Below, piece by piece: positions 38,226 to 47,626 of a stretch of 64,000 nucleotides of DNA. The position numbers and the translations under genes are program-made. The stretch's first letter is position 1. Each line of letters opens with the position of its first letter. The notes under the pieces were generated by a model. That model made no database searches. It worked only from the letters and a program-made list of their open reading frames with translations, and was not told where the DNA came from. The stretch spans positions 46,206-110,205 of the forward strand of contig NZ_MLHS01000012.1 of assembly GCF_001999335.1 (NCBI RefSeq), written 5' to 3'. This DNA comes from Rodentibacter sp. Ppn85. Its GTDB lineage: Bacteria > Pseudomonadota > Gammaproteobacteria > Enterobacterales > Pasteurellaceae.

Positions 38226-38786
38226 ATGAATAAAATTAATCAAAGCCGACGTAAATGGCTATCTCTGGGAGGGATCGTATTGGGGGCAAGTATTGTGCCT
38301 AATACTGTTTTAGCGATGGTTTCTACTGCTAAACCCCGTATTTTAGCACTTCGTAATGTTAATACCGGTGAACGTCTAAGTGGTGTATTTTCACCAAACG
38401 GTAGATTGGCAACATCAATGCTGAAAAAACTTGATTACTTTATGCGGGATAAACGAACAAACCAAACTCACAGAATGGATCCGAACTTATTTCTGAAACT
38501 TTATCGCATTCAAGCTAGTTTAGGGCTACAAACCGCTGAAATTCAGATTATTTGTGGTTATAGATCTCCTGCTACGAATGCAATGCGTCATCGTCAAAGC
38601 CGTGGGGTTGCAAGCAATAGTTACCATGTAAAAGGTCAGGCTGTGGATTTTCGTATTGATGGTACATCATTAGTGAAAATCAAGCAGACGGCAGAAAAAC
38701 TGAATAACGGCGGGGTAGGATTTTATCCGCGTAGTAATTTTATCCATGTCGATACCGGCTCGGTAAGAACTTGGCGGGGAGTATAA
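38226..38786 (+). CDS. mepK: Murein endopeptidase MepK (YcbK, DUF882/M15-like)
   Basis: A 186-residue exported protein close to E. coli MepK (182), which cleaves peptidoglycan crosslinks including the 3-3 bonds made by L,D-transpeptidases. The signal SRRKWLSLGGIVLGASIVP is of Tat type. Zinc-site motifs typical of the peptidase M15 fold are ICGYRSPATNAMRHRQ, SNSYHVKGQAVDFRID and FIHVDTG. It follows the split L,D-transpeptidase gene, the same pairing as ycbB-ycbK. Confidence 0.93.
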   Translation: MNKINQSRRKWLSLGGIVLGASIVPNTVLAMVSTAKPRILALRNVNTGERLSGVFSPNGRLATSMLKKLDYFMRDKRTNQTHRMDPNLFLKLYRIQASLGLQTAEIQIICGYRSPATNAMRHRQSRGVASNSYHVKGQAVDFRIDGTSLVKIKQTAEKLNNGGVGFYPRSNFIHVDTGSVRTWRGV

Positions 38787-38802
38787 AAGTATTGAAAAAT
38801 TG

Positions 38803-38825
38803 ACCGCACTTTGGTGCGGTTTTTG
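38803..38825 (+). terminator. Terminator after mepK
   Basis: ACCGCAC and GTGCGGT form a 7-bp stem with a 4-nt loop followed by TTTTTG. It includes an uptake signal and lies just before ycbL. Confidence 0.7.
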
Positions 38826-38840
38826 TTTATGAGGAAAAAA

Positions 38841-39467
38841 ATGAATATTGAGATTATTCCCGTTACGCCATTTCAACAAAATTGTAGTTTAATTTGGGAT
38901 GATGAAAAAAATGCCGCTATTGTTGATCCGGGGGGAGAAGCGGAAAAGCTCATTCAACAAATTGAAAAATTCGGAGTTAATTTAAAAGCAATTTTGCTGA
39001 CCCATGCTCATCTCGATCATGTTGGTGCAGCCGAGCGGATTAAACAACACTTTAATGTGGAAATTTGGGGTTCGCAAGAAAATGACCGGTTTCTCTTCGA
39101 TAGTCTGCCGGAGCAGGTAGGGCGTTTTGGTTTACCGAATATTAAACCATTTTTACCGGATCGCTGGTTGAATGAGGGCGATGTAGTTGAGATTGGGGAT
39201 TTTCGATTTGATATTTTGCACTTACCCGGTCATACTCCCGGTCATATTGGATTCATTGAGCAAGCGAAAAAAGTAGCTTTTACCGGAGATGTATTGTTTC
39301 AGGGAAGTGTAGGAAGAACTGATTTTCCTCAAGGGAGCCATGAACAGCTTATTTCTTCTATCCGTGAGAAACTATTTAAACTTCATGATGATATGATCAT
39401 TGTTGCCGGGCATGGTCCTTATACCACTATTGGGCGTGAAAAAGCCACTAATCCTTTCTTAACGTAA
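38841..39467 (+). CDS. ycbL: Metallo-beta-lactamase-fold hydrolase YcbL (type II glyoxalase-like)
   Basis: A 208-residue protein. The start at 38841 follows GAGG; upstream in-frame ATGs overlap the terminator and are not favoured. The metal motif is LLTHAHLDHVGAA, with further ligands in LHLPGHTPGHIGF, FTGDVLFQGSVGRTD and AGHGPYTTIG. It matches E. coli YcbL (215), a glyoxalase II-like thioesterase of uncertain substrate. Context ycbB-ycbK-ycbL is conserved. Confidence 0.93.
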   Translation: MNIEIIPVTPFQQNCSLIWDDEKNAAIVDPGGEAEKLIQQIEKFGVNLKAILLTHAHLDHVGAAERIKQHFNVEIWGSQENDRFLFDSLPEQVGRFGLPNIKPFLPDRWLNEGDVVEIGDFRFDILHLPGHTPGHIGFIEQAKKVAFTGDVLFQGSVGRTDFPQGSHEQLISSIREKLFKLHDDMIIVAGHGPYTTIGREKATNPFLT

Positions 39468-39468
39468 A

Positions 39469-39498
39469 AAATAAAGGCACATTTTCGTGCCTTTATTT
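39469..39498. terminator. Bidirectional terminator between ycbL and argS
   Basis: AAATAAAGGCAC and GTGCCTTTATTT form a 12-bp stem with a short loop between convergent genes. Confidence 0.85.
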
Positions 39499-39505
39499 GA
39501 AATAA

Positions 39506-41239
39506 CTACATTTTTTCAACGGTTTTAATACCTAACAAATCTAATCCTTGTTTTAAAGTTCTTTCTGTTAATAAAGCCAGTTTTAAACGGCTTAACTTAA
39601 TCGTTTCATCTTCCGAATTTAGAATTGGACAGTGTTCGTAGAACGAAGAAAATACACCGGCTAATTCATATAAATAGCCACAAATGACATGCGGTGTACC
39701 TTCTCTGCCAACGGTTTGTACAGCTTCTTCAAATTGTAAAAGCTTGATAGCAAGGGAACGCTCTTTTTCATCATTTAATATTAACGGAGCCTTGTAAAGT
39801 GCGGTTAAATCCACCTGAGTTTTGTTGAAGATTGAACGAATACGCGTGTAGGCATATTGCATATAAGGCGCAGTGTTGCCCTCGAAACTGAGCATATTAT
39901 CCCAATCAAATACATAATCTGTGGTGCGGTTTTTGGAAAGATCCGCATATTTTACCGAGCCAATTCCCACCGCCTCGGCAACAGTCGCTTTTTCGTCATT
40001 AGACAAATTATTGCTTTTTTCGTTAATTAATATTGTCGCCCGGTCAATTGCCTCATCTAATAAATCTGCTAATTTTACTGTTCCGCCGCTACGGGTTTTG
40101 AATGGCTTTCCATCTTTCCCTAGCATCATTCCGAAATTTTTGTGCTCTAATGAAAAGCTATCAGGCACATAACCCGCTTTACGGGTAATCAGCCATGCCT
40201 GTTGCATATGCTGGCTTTGGCGAGTATCGGAAAATACCAATGCCCGATCGGCTTTTAATGTTTCATAACGGTATTTTGCCGCAGCGATGTCGGTAGTCGT
40301 ATAAAGGAATCCTCCGTCTTTTTTCTGTACGATGACCCCCATTGGTTCGCCTTCTTTATTTTTGAATTCATCTAAATATACGACAAGCGCACCATCGTCT
40401 TCGACTGCCAATCCTTGTTTTTTTAAATCCTCGACAATGCCGGGTAACATTGGATTATAAAGGCTTTCGCCCATTACATCTTTTTCCGTTAAGGTGACGT
40501 TCAGACGATCATAATTATGCTGATTCTGTTGCATAGTGATGTCCACTAATCGTTTCCACATAGAACGGCAATATTCGTCTCCACTTTGCAGTTTCACCAC
40601 ATAATTACGGGCTTTCTCAGCAAATTTTTCATCTTCATCATAGTGTTTTTTAGCTTCTCGATAGAATGCTTCCAAATCCTGCAATTCCATTTCACTTGCG
40701 TTTTCGTTTTGCATTTTTTCAAGATAAGCAATTAACATCCCGAACTGGGTTCCCCAGTCTCCCACATGGTTGGCACGAATCACCTTGTGTCCTAGAAATT
40801 CAAGCGTACGAGCCACGGCATCGCCAATAATTGTTGAGCGTAAGTGGCCGACATGCATTTCCTTGGCTACATTAGGTGAAGAGTAGTCAATCACAACGGT
40901 TTGTTTATCTACGGTTTGAATACCTAAATTAGATTGGCTGAGTGTGTGAGAAATTTGTTCTGCGATCCAGTTTGAATTTAAGAAAATATTAATAAAGCCG
41001 GGGCCGGCAATTTCTAATTTTTCTACAATATCCGAGAGATTAGCATTCATTAATACATTTTGTGCAAATTCACGTGGAGCTAAATTCATTTTTTTTGCTG
41101 CAGCCATAATACCGTTTGCCTGGTAGTCACCAAATTGGGGTTTTCCAGACTGGCGTACGAGTGCGTCACAAGATTCGTCAGCACCTACTGCTATCATCGC
41201 TTGTTTAATTTTATCAGATAAAATAGATTGAATATTCAC
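39506..41239 (-). CDS. argS: Arginyl-tRNA synthetase
   Basis: A class I synthetase of 577 residues, the usual bacterial length. The HIGH-type motif is [18 protein letters not shown] and the later fold includes [13 protein letters not shown] and [24 protein letters not shown]. The N-terminal Add-1 domain binds the tRNA D-loop, and the C-terminal helical anticodon domain contains YAYTRIRSI. The gene is monocistronic and divergent from yecM. Confidence 0.98.
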   Translation of the reverse strand: MNIQSILSDKIKQAMIAVGADESCDALVRQSGKPQFGDYQANGIMAAAKKMNLAPREFAQNVLMNANLSDIVEKLEIAGPGFINIFLNSNWIAEQISHTLSQSNLGIQTVDKQTVVIDYSSPNVAKEMHVGHLRSTIIGDAVARTLEFLGHKVIRANHVGDWGTQFGMLIAYLEKMQNENASEMELQDLEAFYREAKKHYDEDEKFAEKARNYVVKLQSGDEYCRSMWKRLVDITMQQNQHNYDRLNVTLTEKDVMGESLYNPMLPGIVEDLKKQGLAVEDDGALVVYLDEFKNKEGEPMGVIVQKKDGGFLYTTTDIAAAKYRYETLKADRALVFSDTRQSQHMQQAWLITRKAGYVPDSFSLEHKNFGMMLGKDGKPFKTRSGGTVKLADLLDEAIDRATILINEKSNNLSNDEKATVAEAVGIGSVKYADLSKNRTTDYVFDWDNMLSFEGNTAPYMQYAYTRIRSIFNKTQVDLTALYKAPLILNDEKERSLAIKLLQFEEAVQTVGREGTPHVICGYLYELAGVFSSFYEHCPILNSEDETIKLSRLKLALLTERTLKQGLDLLGIKTVEKM

Positions 41240-41318
41240 GCTTTTTCCTGTGTTTAAATTGAATATTAAAAATAATAGATTATGATAGCGTTCTTTATTG
41301 ATTTCTCAAAGGGAGAAT

Positions 41319-41885
41319 ATGAAATTAAACGAAAATCTAATCGAACTTGAAGAAGAATTAGAGGATTTTGAGCGAAAAATTCAAGAACTTGCGAATATGA
41401 TGGAGATTAATTTGTCTGATTATGAAATCGATCATCTTGCTTTGCGGGTAAATAGTGAACAAAAAGCCAAAAATTGGCTGACACATTTATTAAAGTGCGG
41501 TAGAATCCTGTCCGATGACATTATTAATGGGCGGTCTATCTATTTAATTCAATTAGAAAAGCCTCTTGCCTTTGCTGGGCGATTTATTGATGTTATTGAG
41601 TTACCGTTTCCTAAAAATAAACAATATCCTCAAGAAACTTGGGAGCATATTGAGATTGTTGTTCCTTTTCTTGCAGGTGAACAGACTGAAGATTGGGTCG
41701 AACGAATCAATAAACAATTTTTATGGCAACGATTATCCAAATTAACAACAAAAGTGAGTGAACCTAAAGCAGAAGGGGAACGTTTACCAAATCCTTCTAT
41801 TGCAGTTAGTTTCGTTGATAAAAGCGAAAACTATACTTGTATTAAGATTCACCCTTACTCTATTAAAAAAATACTCGAGGTTTAG
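41319..41885 (+). CDS. yecM: YecM family VOC-fold protein
   Basis: A 188-residue protein equal in length to E. coli YecM, which has a vicinal-oxygen-chelate fold and binds metal but has no assigned reaction. The ATG at 41319 follows GGGAG; the frame is open seven codons further. Landmarks are DYEIDHLALRVNSEQKA, NGRSIYLIQLEKPL, IDVIELPFPK and WEHIEIVVPF. An uptake signal (near 41493) lies within the gene. Confidence 0.9.
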   Translation: MKLNENLIELEEELEDFERKIQELANMMEINLSDYEIDHLALRVNSEQKAKNWLTHLLKCGRILSDDIINGRSIYLIQLEKPLAFAGRFIDVIELPFPKNKQYPQETWEHIEIVVPFLAGEQTEDWVERINKQFLWQRLSKLTTKVSEPKAEGERLPNPSIAVSFVDKSENYTCIKIHPYSIKKILEV

Positions 41886-41889
41886 CACA

Positions 41890-42189
41890 ATGAAAAAAGT
41901 GACTTTAGCATTAACAGTTTTATTAAGCTTAGGCTTAGCCGCCTGTTCATCAAATAATCAAAAAGATGAAAGTGCGTATAAAGGTCAAGTAATTTTTAGT
42001 GAAATGAAAGGTGAAAACCTTCAATTAACCATTCGTAAAAATGATTGTTCTTACAAAGTTGAAGGTGAAACAGAAACTGTTACTCACGCGTATGATTCAA
42101 CTTTAGTTGTTGGTGCTTGTGTGAAAGTATCTGATAATGGTAACGGCTTAAAAAATATTTCTACTTGGTCTCCAAGAAATCCGATTTAA
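41890..42189 (+). CDS. Small predicted lipoprotein of unknown function
   Basis: A 99-residue protein starting MKKVTLALTVLLSLGLAAC, a lipoprotein signal with C19 as the modified cysteine. The mature part has a compact beta-rich pattern (YKGQVIFSEMKGENLQLTI, CSYKVEGETETVTHAY, CVKVSDNGNGLKNISTW) and two further cysteines that could form a disulfide. I do not recognise a named family. It starts four bases after the yecM stop, so it is probably co-transcribed with it, and is followed by slyB. Confidence 0.8.
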   Translation: MKKVTLALTVLLSLGLAACSSNNQKDESAYKGQVIFSEMKGENLQLTIRKNDCSYKVEGETETVTHAYDSTLVVGACVKVSDNGNGLKNISTWSPRNPI

Positions 42190-42215
42190 TTTATAAGTTA
42201 TAAGGTTGGTTAATT

Positions 42216-42680
42216 ATGAAAAAAATAGCAGTGGCATTAGTACTTGCTGTTATATTCAGTGTAACAGGTTGTGCAAATACTGATATTTTTAGTGGTGATG
42301 TTTACTCTGCTGATCAGGCAAAAGAAGCTCGTTCAATTAGTTACGGCACCTTAGTTTCTATTCGTCCGGTAAAAATTCAAGCGGATACTCAGGGAGTAAT
42401 CGGTACTGTCGGCGGTGGTGTACTTGGTGGTGTAGCAGGTAGTGCAATCGGTGGTGGTCGTGGTCAAGCGATCGCTACGGCTGTAGGGGCGATTGCCGGT
42501 GCTATAGCAGGTAGTAAAGTTGAAGAAAAAGCGAGCCAAGTTAATGCGGCGGAGCTTGTAATTAAAAAAGATGACGGAAAAAGCATTGTTGTAGTGCAAA
42601 AAGCAGATCCTAAATTTGTCGCTGGGAAAAGAGTGCAAATTGTAGGTGGTTCATCACTTAATGTTTCTGTAATTAACTAA
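42216..42680 (+). CDS. slyB: Outer-membrane lipoprotein SlyB/Pcp
   Basis: A 154-residue lipoprotein with signal ending SVTGC (C19). A glycine-zipper region (about 62-100, VIGTVGGGVLGGVAGSAIGG and AVGAIAGAIAGS) marks the family, followed by a short C-terminal domain (VIKKDDGKSIVVVQKADP). E. coli SlyB stabilises outer-membrane proteins under LPS stress; the H. influenzae homologue is Pcp, of the same length. Confidence 0.93.
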   Translation: MKKIAVALVLAVIFSVTGCANTDIFSGDVYSADQAKEARSISYGTLVSIRPVKIQADTQGVIGTVGGGVLGGVAGSAIGGGRGQAIATAVGAIAGAIAGSKVEEKASQVNAAELVIKKDDGKSIVVVQKADPKFVAGKRVQIVGGSSLNVSVIN

Positions 42681-42697
42681 TGGATTCTATTTTATGT

Positions 42698-42726
42698 AAA
42701 AAGCGAACATCACGTTCGCTTTTTTT
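42698..42726 (+). terminator. Terminator of slyB
   Basis: AAAAAGCGAAC and GTTCGCTTTTT form an 11-bp stem with a 5-nt loop and T-tail. It lies between slyB and the convergent aroA. Confidence 0.85.
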
Positions 42727-42765
42727 AGTTTTTTAAAAAAACAGTCTAATATTTCCCGTACTTAT

Positions 42766-44064
42766 TTAATCTCTTATACAAATTTTTTCAAATTCTTCAA
42801 AGAATGTTGGAAAAGTTTTTGTCGTACATTGAGGATCAAGAATAGTAACAGCTGTGTCTGAAAGTACAACGAGAGCAAAACACATTGCCATACGATGATC
42901 ATTATAGGTCGCAATATTCGCATGTTGAAATTTATTTAATGGAAGAGGCTGAATGTGAATAAAATCTTCTCCTTCTTCAACTTCTGCTCCGATTTTTCTT
43001 AATTCAGTCGCCATTGCGCTGAGACGATCAGTTTCTTTCACGCGCCAATTATAAATATTGCGAATAGTTGTTTCACCTTCAGCAAAAAGTGCGGTTATTG
43101 CTATGGTCATTGCAGCATCAGGGATATGGTTCATATCCATATCAATTCCGTGAAGTTTGGATTTTTCCACCTGAATAAAATCAGCGCCCCAAGTTACCTT
43201 AGCTCCCATTTTTTCTAATACTTCAGCAAATAAACGATCGCCTTGTATAGAATTTTTTCCAATACCCGTGATTTTTACTTTGCCTTTGATAGCTGCAGCT
43301 GCTAAAAAGTAAGAGGCGGAAGAAGCATCTCCTTCTACTAAATATGTACCGGGAGAAAGATAAGATTGATTACCTTGAATACGGAAAGTCTTGTATTTGT
43401 AGTTTTTTACATCTATACCGAAATCTTTCATCATTGCTAATGTGATATCAATATAGGGCTTAGAAACTAACTCGCCAATTACTTCAATTTCCGTATCATT
43501 CTCAGCAAGGGGAGCCGTCATTAAAAGTGCGGTCAGAAATTGAGATGAAATTGAACCGTCAATTTTTATTTTTCCGCCCTTTATGCCGCGATTTCGAATT
43601 GCAAGGGGAGGATAACCCTCGTTTTCCAAATAATGTATGTGAGCACCAGCTTGGTGAAGCGCATCAACTAAATGGCGAATGGGGCGTTCTTTCATTCGGG
43701 GTTCACCGGTAAGAATTACTTCACCCTCTGTTTCACCTTTCAAACAAAGTGCTGCAGTTAACGGGCGCATGGCTGTGCCAGCATTACCAAGAAAAAGTGA
43801 AATTCCGCTTCGAATATTAAATACGCCGTCCAAACCTTCAATTTCACAGGAGGTTTTATCCTCAGAAAGTTGGTAATTGACTCCGAGTGCTTTGAGGGCG
43901 TTCAACATATGACGAATGTCATCACTATCGAGCAAATTAGTAACTTTTGTTGTGCCTTTAGCTAATGCCGCCAGAAGCAGAGCTCGGTTAGATAAACTTT
44001 TTGAACCGGGAAGGTTAATTGTGCCTTCAACCGCTTTAATTGGCATGAGAGTAATTGATTCCAT
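42766..44064 (-). CDS. aroA: 3-phosphoshikimate 1-carboxyvinyltransferase (EPSP synthase)
   Basis: Joins shikimate 3-phosphate and phosphoenolpyruvate in the shikimate pathway to aromatic amino acids. At 432 residues it has the normal length. Motifs: [21 protein letters not shown] with the PEP/S3P lysine, [17 protein letters not shown], and [21 protein letters not shown] near the C-terminus. The sensitive-type GNAGTAMRP signature is intact. Its start overlaps the purU stop by one base. Confidence 0.98.
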   Translation of the reverse strand: MESITLMPIKAVEGTINLPGSKSLSNRALLLAALAKGTTKVTNLLDSDDIRHMLNALKALGVNYQLSEDKTSCEIEGLDGVFNIRSGISLFLGNAGTAMRPLTAALCLKGETEGEVILTGEPRMKERPIRHLVDALHQAGAHIHYLENEGYPPLAIRNRGIKGGKIKIDGSISSQFLTALLMTAPLAENDTEIEVIGELVSKPYIDITLAMMKDFGIDVKNYKYKTFRIQGNQSYLSPGTYLVEGDASSASYFLAAAAIKGKVKITGIGKNSIQGDRLFAEVLEKMGAKVTWGADFIQVEKSKLHGIDMDMNHIPDAAMTIAITALFAEGETTIRNIYNWRVKETDRLSAMATELRKIGAEVEEGEDFIHIQPLPLNKFQHANIATYNDHRMAMCFALVVLSDTAVTILDPQCTTKTFPTFFEEFEKICIRD

Positions 44065-44900
44065 TACAACACCACTGTTTTGTTTTTATAAACAAAAATT
44101 CTATCATGTAGAGCCAGATCGAGCGCTCGGCTGAGAACCGTTTTTTCTACGTCTCGACCGGCACGCATCATGGCATCTGCGTTATAAGTATGATCTACAT
44201 TAATCACATTTTGCATAATGATTGGGCCTTGATCCAACTCATTATTGATGAAGTGTGCGGTAGCACCAATAATTTTTACGCCTCGTTCATAGGCTTGATG
44301 GTAGGGTTTTGCTCCAATAAATGCAGGCAAGAAAGAGTGATGAATGTTAATTACTTTGTTTGGATAGCGCTCTACGAACTTAGGATTGAGAACTCGCATA
44401 TATTTGGCTAATACAATATAATCCGGAGCGTATTCGTCAATTTTTATCGAAAGTAATTTATCATGCTCAACACGGGTTAAACCCTCATGGCTAATGTAAT
44501 GAAATGGAATATTAAAACGCTCGACCAATTCCCGTAAATTATCATGATTGCCAATAACTGCAACGATTTCTACATCCAGTGCGCCGTAATAATTTTTCAT
44601 TAAAATATCACCAAGACAATGAGCTTCTTTTGTGACTAAAATGATAATACGCTTACGTTTTGAGCTAATTAATCGACAATTTGTTCCTTTCGGTAAACTA
44701 TATTTGAGATCTTCAAGTAAAGTTGTCTCGTTAAAAATCCCTTCAAGTTCCGTACGCATAAAGAAATGTTTTGTTTCAAAATCAACAAATTCATTATTAT
44801 GTAAAATGTTTAATTGGTGTTTATAACAAATATTTGTAATCTTAGAGATTAACCCTTTATCATCGGGACAATCGGTAAGAAGTATTTTCTTTTCGATCAT
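44064..44900 (-). CDS. purU: Formyltetrahydrofolate deformylase PurU
   Basis: Releases formate from 10-formyl-THF, balancing one-carbon pools and supplying formate for PurT. The 278-residue protein has an N-terminal ACT domain ([22 protein letters not shown]) and a formyltransferase-like catalytic domain: [45 protein letters not shown] and [17 protein letters not shown]. The usual catalytic Asn/His/Asp set is visible. Operon with aroA. Confidence 0.97.
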   Translation of the reverse strand: MIEKKILLTDCPDDKGLISKITNICYKHQLNILHNNEFVDFETKHFFMRTELEGIFNETTLLEDLKYSLPKGTNCRLISSKRKRIIILVTKEAHCLGDILMKNYYGALDVEIVAVIGNHDNLRELVERFNIPFHYISHEGLTRVEHDKLLSIKIDEYAPDYIVLAKYMRVLNPKFVERYPNKVINIHHSFLPAFIGAKPYHQAYERGVKIIGATAHFINNELDQGPIIMQNVINVDHTYNADAMMRAGRDVEKTVLSRALDLALHDRIFVYKNKTVVL

Positions 44901-44925
44901 AGTGTTAATGTTTTTATTACGAATA

Positions 44926-44958
44926 AAAGAGAACCCATAAAGATATATGGGTTCTTTA
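44926..44958 (-). terminator. Terminator of hns
   Basis: AGAACCCAT (44930-44938) and ATGGGTTCT (44947-44955) form a 9-bp stem between hns and purU. Confidence 0.75.
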
Positions 44959-44972
44959 GAGAGAAGAAATAA

Positions 44973-45377
44973 TTAAATTTCAAAGTCGGATAAAGATTTA
45001 CCGGCATCCAATGCCTTTTGAATTACGTTTGGAGTGCGTCCCTGCCCTGTCCAAGTTTTTTGCTCCCCATTTTCAGTGGTGTATTTATATTTCGCAGGGA
45101 TCGGTTTACGCTTTTTACGAGAACCCGATGAGAAAGTACCGATAATAGCTTGCAATTCCTCAGCAGTAATTCCTTCCTGTTTAATTAATTCTTTATATTT
45201 TGCAATACGTGCCTTACGTTCAATTTCTGCTTGTTGAATTTCTTCCATTTGTACACGTTTTTCAGCAATCGCTTCTTCAAATTTTTTTAATGCATTTTCA
45301 GCTTGTTCTAATGTTAAATCACGTACTGCTGCACGAATACTGTGACGGTTAGTAAATATTTTGATTAAGTCAGCCAT
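44973..45377 (-). CDS. hns: H-NS family nucleoid-associated protein
   Basis: A 134-residue silencer of AT-rich DNA. The N-terminal coiled coil (about 20-90) supports oligomerisation, with ENALKKFEEAIAEKRVQMEE. The C-terminal DNA-binding domain has the conserved loop TWTGQGRTPNVIQKALDAG, where the QGR core inserts in the AT minor groove. It could silence AT-rich acquired genes such as the TIR gene in this window, though that is inference. The upstream 45378-45611 holds presumed promoters of hns and of the riboswitch transcript. Confidence 0.96.
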   Translation of the reverse strand: MADLIKIFTNRHSIRAAVRDLTLEQAENALKKFEEAIAEKRVQMEEIQQAEIERKARIAKYKELIKQEGITAEELQAIIGTFSSGSRKKRKPIPAKYKYTTENGEQKTWTGQGRTPNVIQKALDAGKSLSDFEI

Positions 45378-45611
45378 AACAAACCTCTATTTTATGATGT
45401 GTAAATATAAACTACAGACGGCTTATAATAACGAAATTAACTTATAAGGTAAATGTTAAATTTAAATAAAATTAAGCTAAATAATATGATGAACCTTATT
45501 TTAAATGTTCATTATGGTTATTTCCTCATTATAGGTTCTTGATAAATTGAGGTAATTTACAGAATTTATTAGATTTTTTTTCAGTTTTCATGTAATCTTC
45601 CAAGTCCTTAC

Positions 45612-45775
45612 AAAGTAGAGGTGCGATTACTATAAGTATTTTTTCCGAGTGGATAGCGATGACGAAAAAGGAAGGGAGTAGTTGCCGAAATCAGTTAAAA
45701 GTCGTTTTAACTGGTTGGTGGCGTATCTGAAAGGAACGTCACTGTCATAGTGAATAACTATGGAGCGCTACGGTT
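45612..45775 (+). ncRNA. Lysine riboswitch (L box)
   Basis: The leader shows the lysine-aptamer signatures: GTAGAGGTGCG at the 5' side of P1, GAAGGGAGTAGTTGCCGAA, TTGGTGGCG, and CTGAAAGGAACGTCACTGTC, ending with the P5 hairpin ATAGTGAATAACTAT and the P1 return GGAGCGCTACGG. Downstream, GGGAAGCTTGTCCC makes a small hairpin, and CCGTTGTCTCC (45803-45813) can pair with GGAG and ACGG of the P1 strand, a candidate alternative helix. The start codon is at 45835, so lysine binding may control translation or termination of the transporter mRNA. Confidence 0.92.
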
Positions 45776-45834
45776 AGTGAGGGAAGCTTGTCCCATTTTC
45801 TGCCGTTGTCTCCGTTAATTTTAGGTGTAATTTA

Positions 45835-47355
45835 ATGGAACTTATCGATTATTCTTCTTCAATTTGGTCTATTTCTCCCGCATCACTGGCTATTATGTTG
45901 GCGATTGCAACACGTCGAGTATTAGTTTCCCTGAGTACAGGGATTATAGTTGGTGCATTGATGCTTAATAACGCTTCAATTTTACCTACTCTTATTTATC
46001 TAAAAGATAACATTATCTCCTTGGTGTACAGTGATGGCGTAATTAATTCAAATATGAATATCGTTCTTTTTTTACTTTTGCTTGGTGTTTTAACCGCACT
46101 TTTAACGGTATCTGGTAGTAACCATGCATTTGTGGAATGGGCTCAAAAGCGGATTAAGGCACGCCGTGGTGCAAAATTATTAGCTGCATCTTTGGTTTTT
46201 GTAACATTTATTGATGATTATTTTCATAGCCTTGCAGTGGGGGCTATTGCCCGTCCTGTTACCGATCGTTTCAAGGTATCTCGTGCAAAATTAGCTTATA
46301 TCCTCGATTCTACTGCCGCACCGATGTGTGTGATGATGCCGGTTTCAAGTTGGGGGGCTTATATTATTACCTTGGTGGCAGGTTTATTAACGACTTATTC
46401 CATTACTGAATATACGCCAATTGGGGCATTTGTGGCAATGAGCGCAATGAATTACTATGCGATCTTTGCATTACTTATGGTATTTTTTGTTGCTTATTTC
46501 TCATTTGATATTGGTTCTATGGCACGTCATGAAAAAGCGGCAATGGCACGAGAAAATCAGGAGGCGGAAGACGAATCGGGCGCAAAAGGGCACGTTCGGA
46601 ATCTTGTGTTCCCTATTTTGGTTTTAATCGTAGTTACGATTTCAATAATGATGTATACCGGTGGGCAAGCGCTTGCTAAAGCCGGTTCACCGTTCTCTGT
46701 ATTGGGGGCTTTTGAAAATACAAATGTTGGAATTTCTCTTGTCGTAGGGGGAGTAAGTGCGGTCATTATATCAACAGTTTTGATTATCTCAGACGGTCAG
46801 ATAAATTTTGCCGAGTATGTACGTGCATGGAAACTCGGTATTAAATCTATGACGGGTGCAATTGCAATTTTATTTTTTGCTTGGACAATCAATAAAATTG
46901 TGGGTGATATGCAAACGGGCAAATATTTATCCTCTCTGGTTTCTGATAATATTCCTGTTCAATTTTTGCCTGTTATTTTATTTATTCTTGCTTCGGTAAT
47001 GGCCTTTTCTACAGGTACAAGTTGGGGAACATTTGGTATTATGCTACCTATCGCAGCCTCAATGTCAATGAATGTTGCACTGGAATTAATGTTGCCTTGT
47101 CTTTCCGCAGTAATGGCTGGAGCAGTATGTGGTGATCACTGTTCGCCAGTTTCAGATACAACGATTCTTTCCTCTACTGGGGCAAAATGTAATCATATGG
47201 ACCATGTCACAACACAATTACCTTATGCCTTAACTGTTGCAACAGCAAGTTGCATCGGTTATATCACAGTTGGTTTTACAGAATCTGGCATGGCTGGGTT
47301 TGTTGTAACTGCAGTGTCTTTAGTTATACTCATTTTTATCGTGAAAAAACGTTAA
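45835..47355 (+). CDS. NhaC-family transporter under lysine riboswitch control (predicted lysine transporter, LysW type)
   Basis: A 506-residue integral membrane protein with about 11-12 helices and NhaC-family signatures such as VTFIDDYFHSLAVGAIARPVTD, LDSTAAPMCVMMPVSSWGAYII, FSTGTSWGTFGIMLPI and CGDHCSPVSDTTILSSTGA. NhaC proteins exchange Na+ and H+, but comparative genomics has proposed that those behind lysine riboswitches in gammaproteobacteria carry lysine. The riboswitch directly upstream supports that role; transport itself is not shown by sequence. A weak TAGGTG precedes the ATG. Confidence 0.9.
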   Translation: MELIDYSSSIWSISPASLAIMLAIATRRVLVSLSTGIIVGALMLNNASILPTLIYLKDNIISLVYSDGVINSNMNIVLFLLLLGVLTALLTVSGSNHAFVEWAQKRIKARRGAKLLAASLVFVTFIDDYFHSLAVGAIARPVTDRFKVSRAKLAYILDSTAAPMCVMMPVSSWGAYIITLVAGLLTTYSITEYTPIGAFVAMSAMNYYAIFALLMVFFVAYFSFDIGSMARHEKAAMARENQEAEDESGAKGHVRNLVFPILVLIVVTISIMMYTGGQALAKAGSPFSVLGAFENTNVGISLVVGGVSAVIISTVLIISDGQINFAEYVRAWKLGIKSMTGAIAILFFAWTINKIVGDMQTGKYLSSLVSDNIPVQFLPVILFILASVMAFSTGTSWGTFGIMLPIAASMSMNVALELMLPCLSAVMAGAVCGDHCSPVSDTTILSSTGAKCNHMDHVTTQLPYALTVATASCIGYITVGFTESGMAGFVVTAVSLVILIFIVKKR

Positions 47356-47409
47356 AAATGTGATCCAGTTCAAAAAAGTAAACAAAAAATAAAATTTTAC
47401 TATTTTTAT

Positions 47410-47438
47410 AAAATGCGACATAAAGTCGCATTTTTTTA
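47410..47438 (+). terminator. Terminator of the NhaC-type gene
   Basis: AAATGCGAC and GTCGCATTT (9 bp, 5-nt loop) with a T-tail. The region to 47626 is T-rich, includes three tandem TTTTA units (47456-47470), and holds the ilvI promoter and an uptake signal at about 47601. Confidence 0.85.
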
Positions 47439-47626
47439 TATTTTTAATAAATTTATTTTATTTTATTTTATGTTTTTGTTATTTGTTGGTTTTTTATTTT
47501 GTTAAATTTGGGTTTCTATGTTGGGAGGGTATCTGGACAAAGATTTTTTTGACAGTATGATAAAACAAATCAAGAAAAATATCTGTTAATAATCAATTAA
47601 AGTGCGGTCAATTTTAGGAGGGAATT

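Noticed and set aside
47456..47470. Tandem TTTTA units before ilvI as a possible phase-variation tract
   Set aside because: Only three full copies, in generally T-rich DNA; too short to support phase variation.
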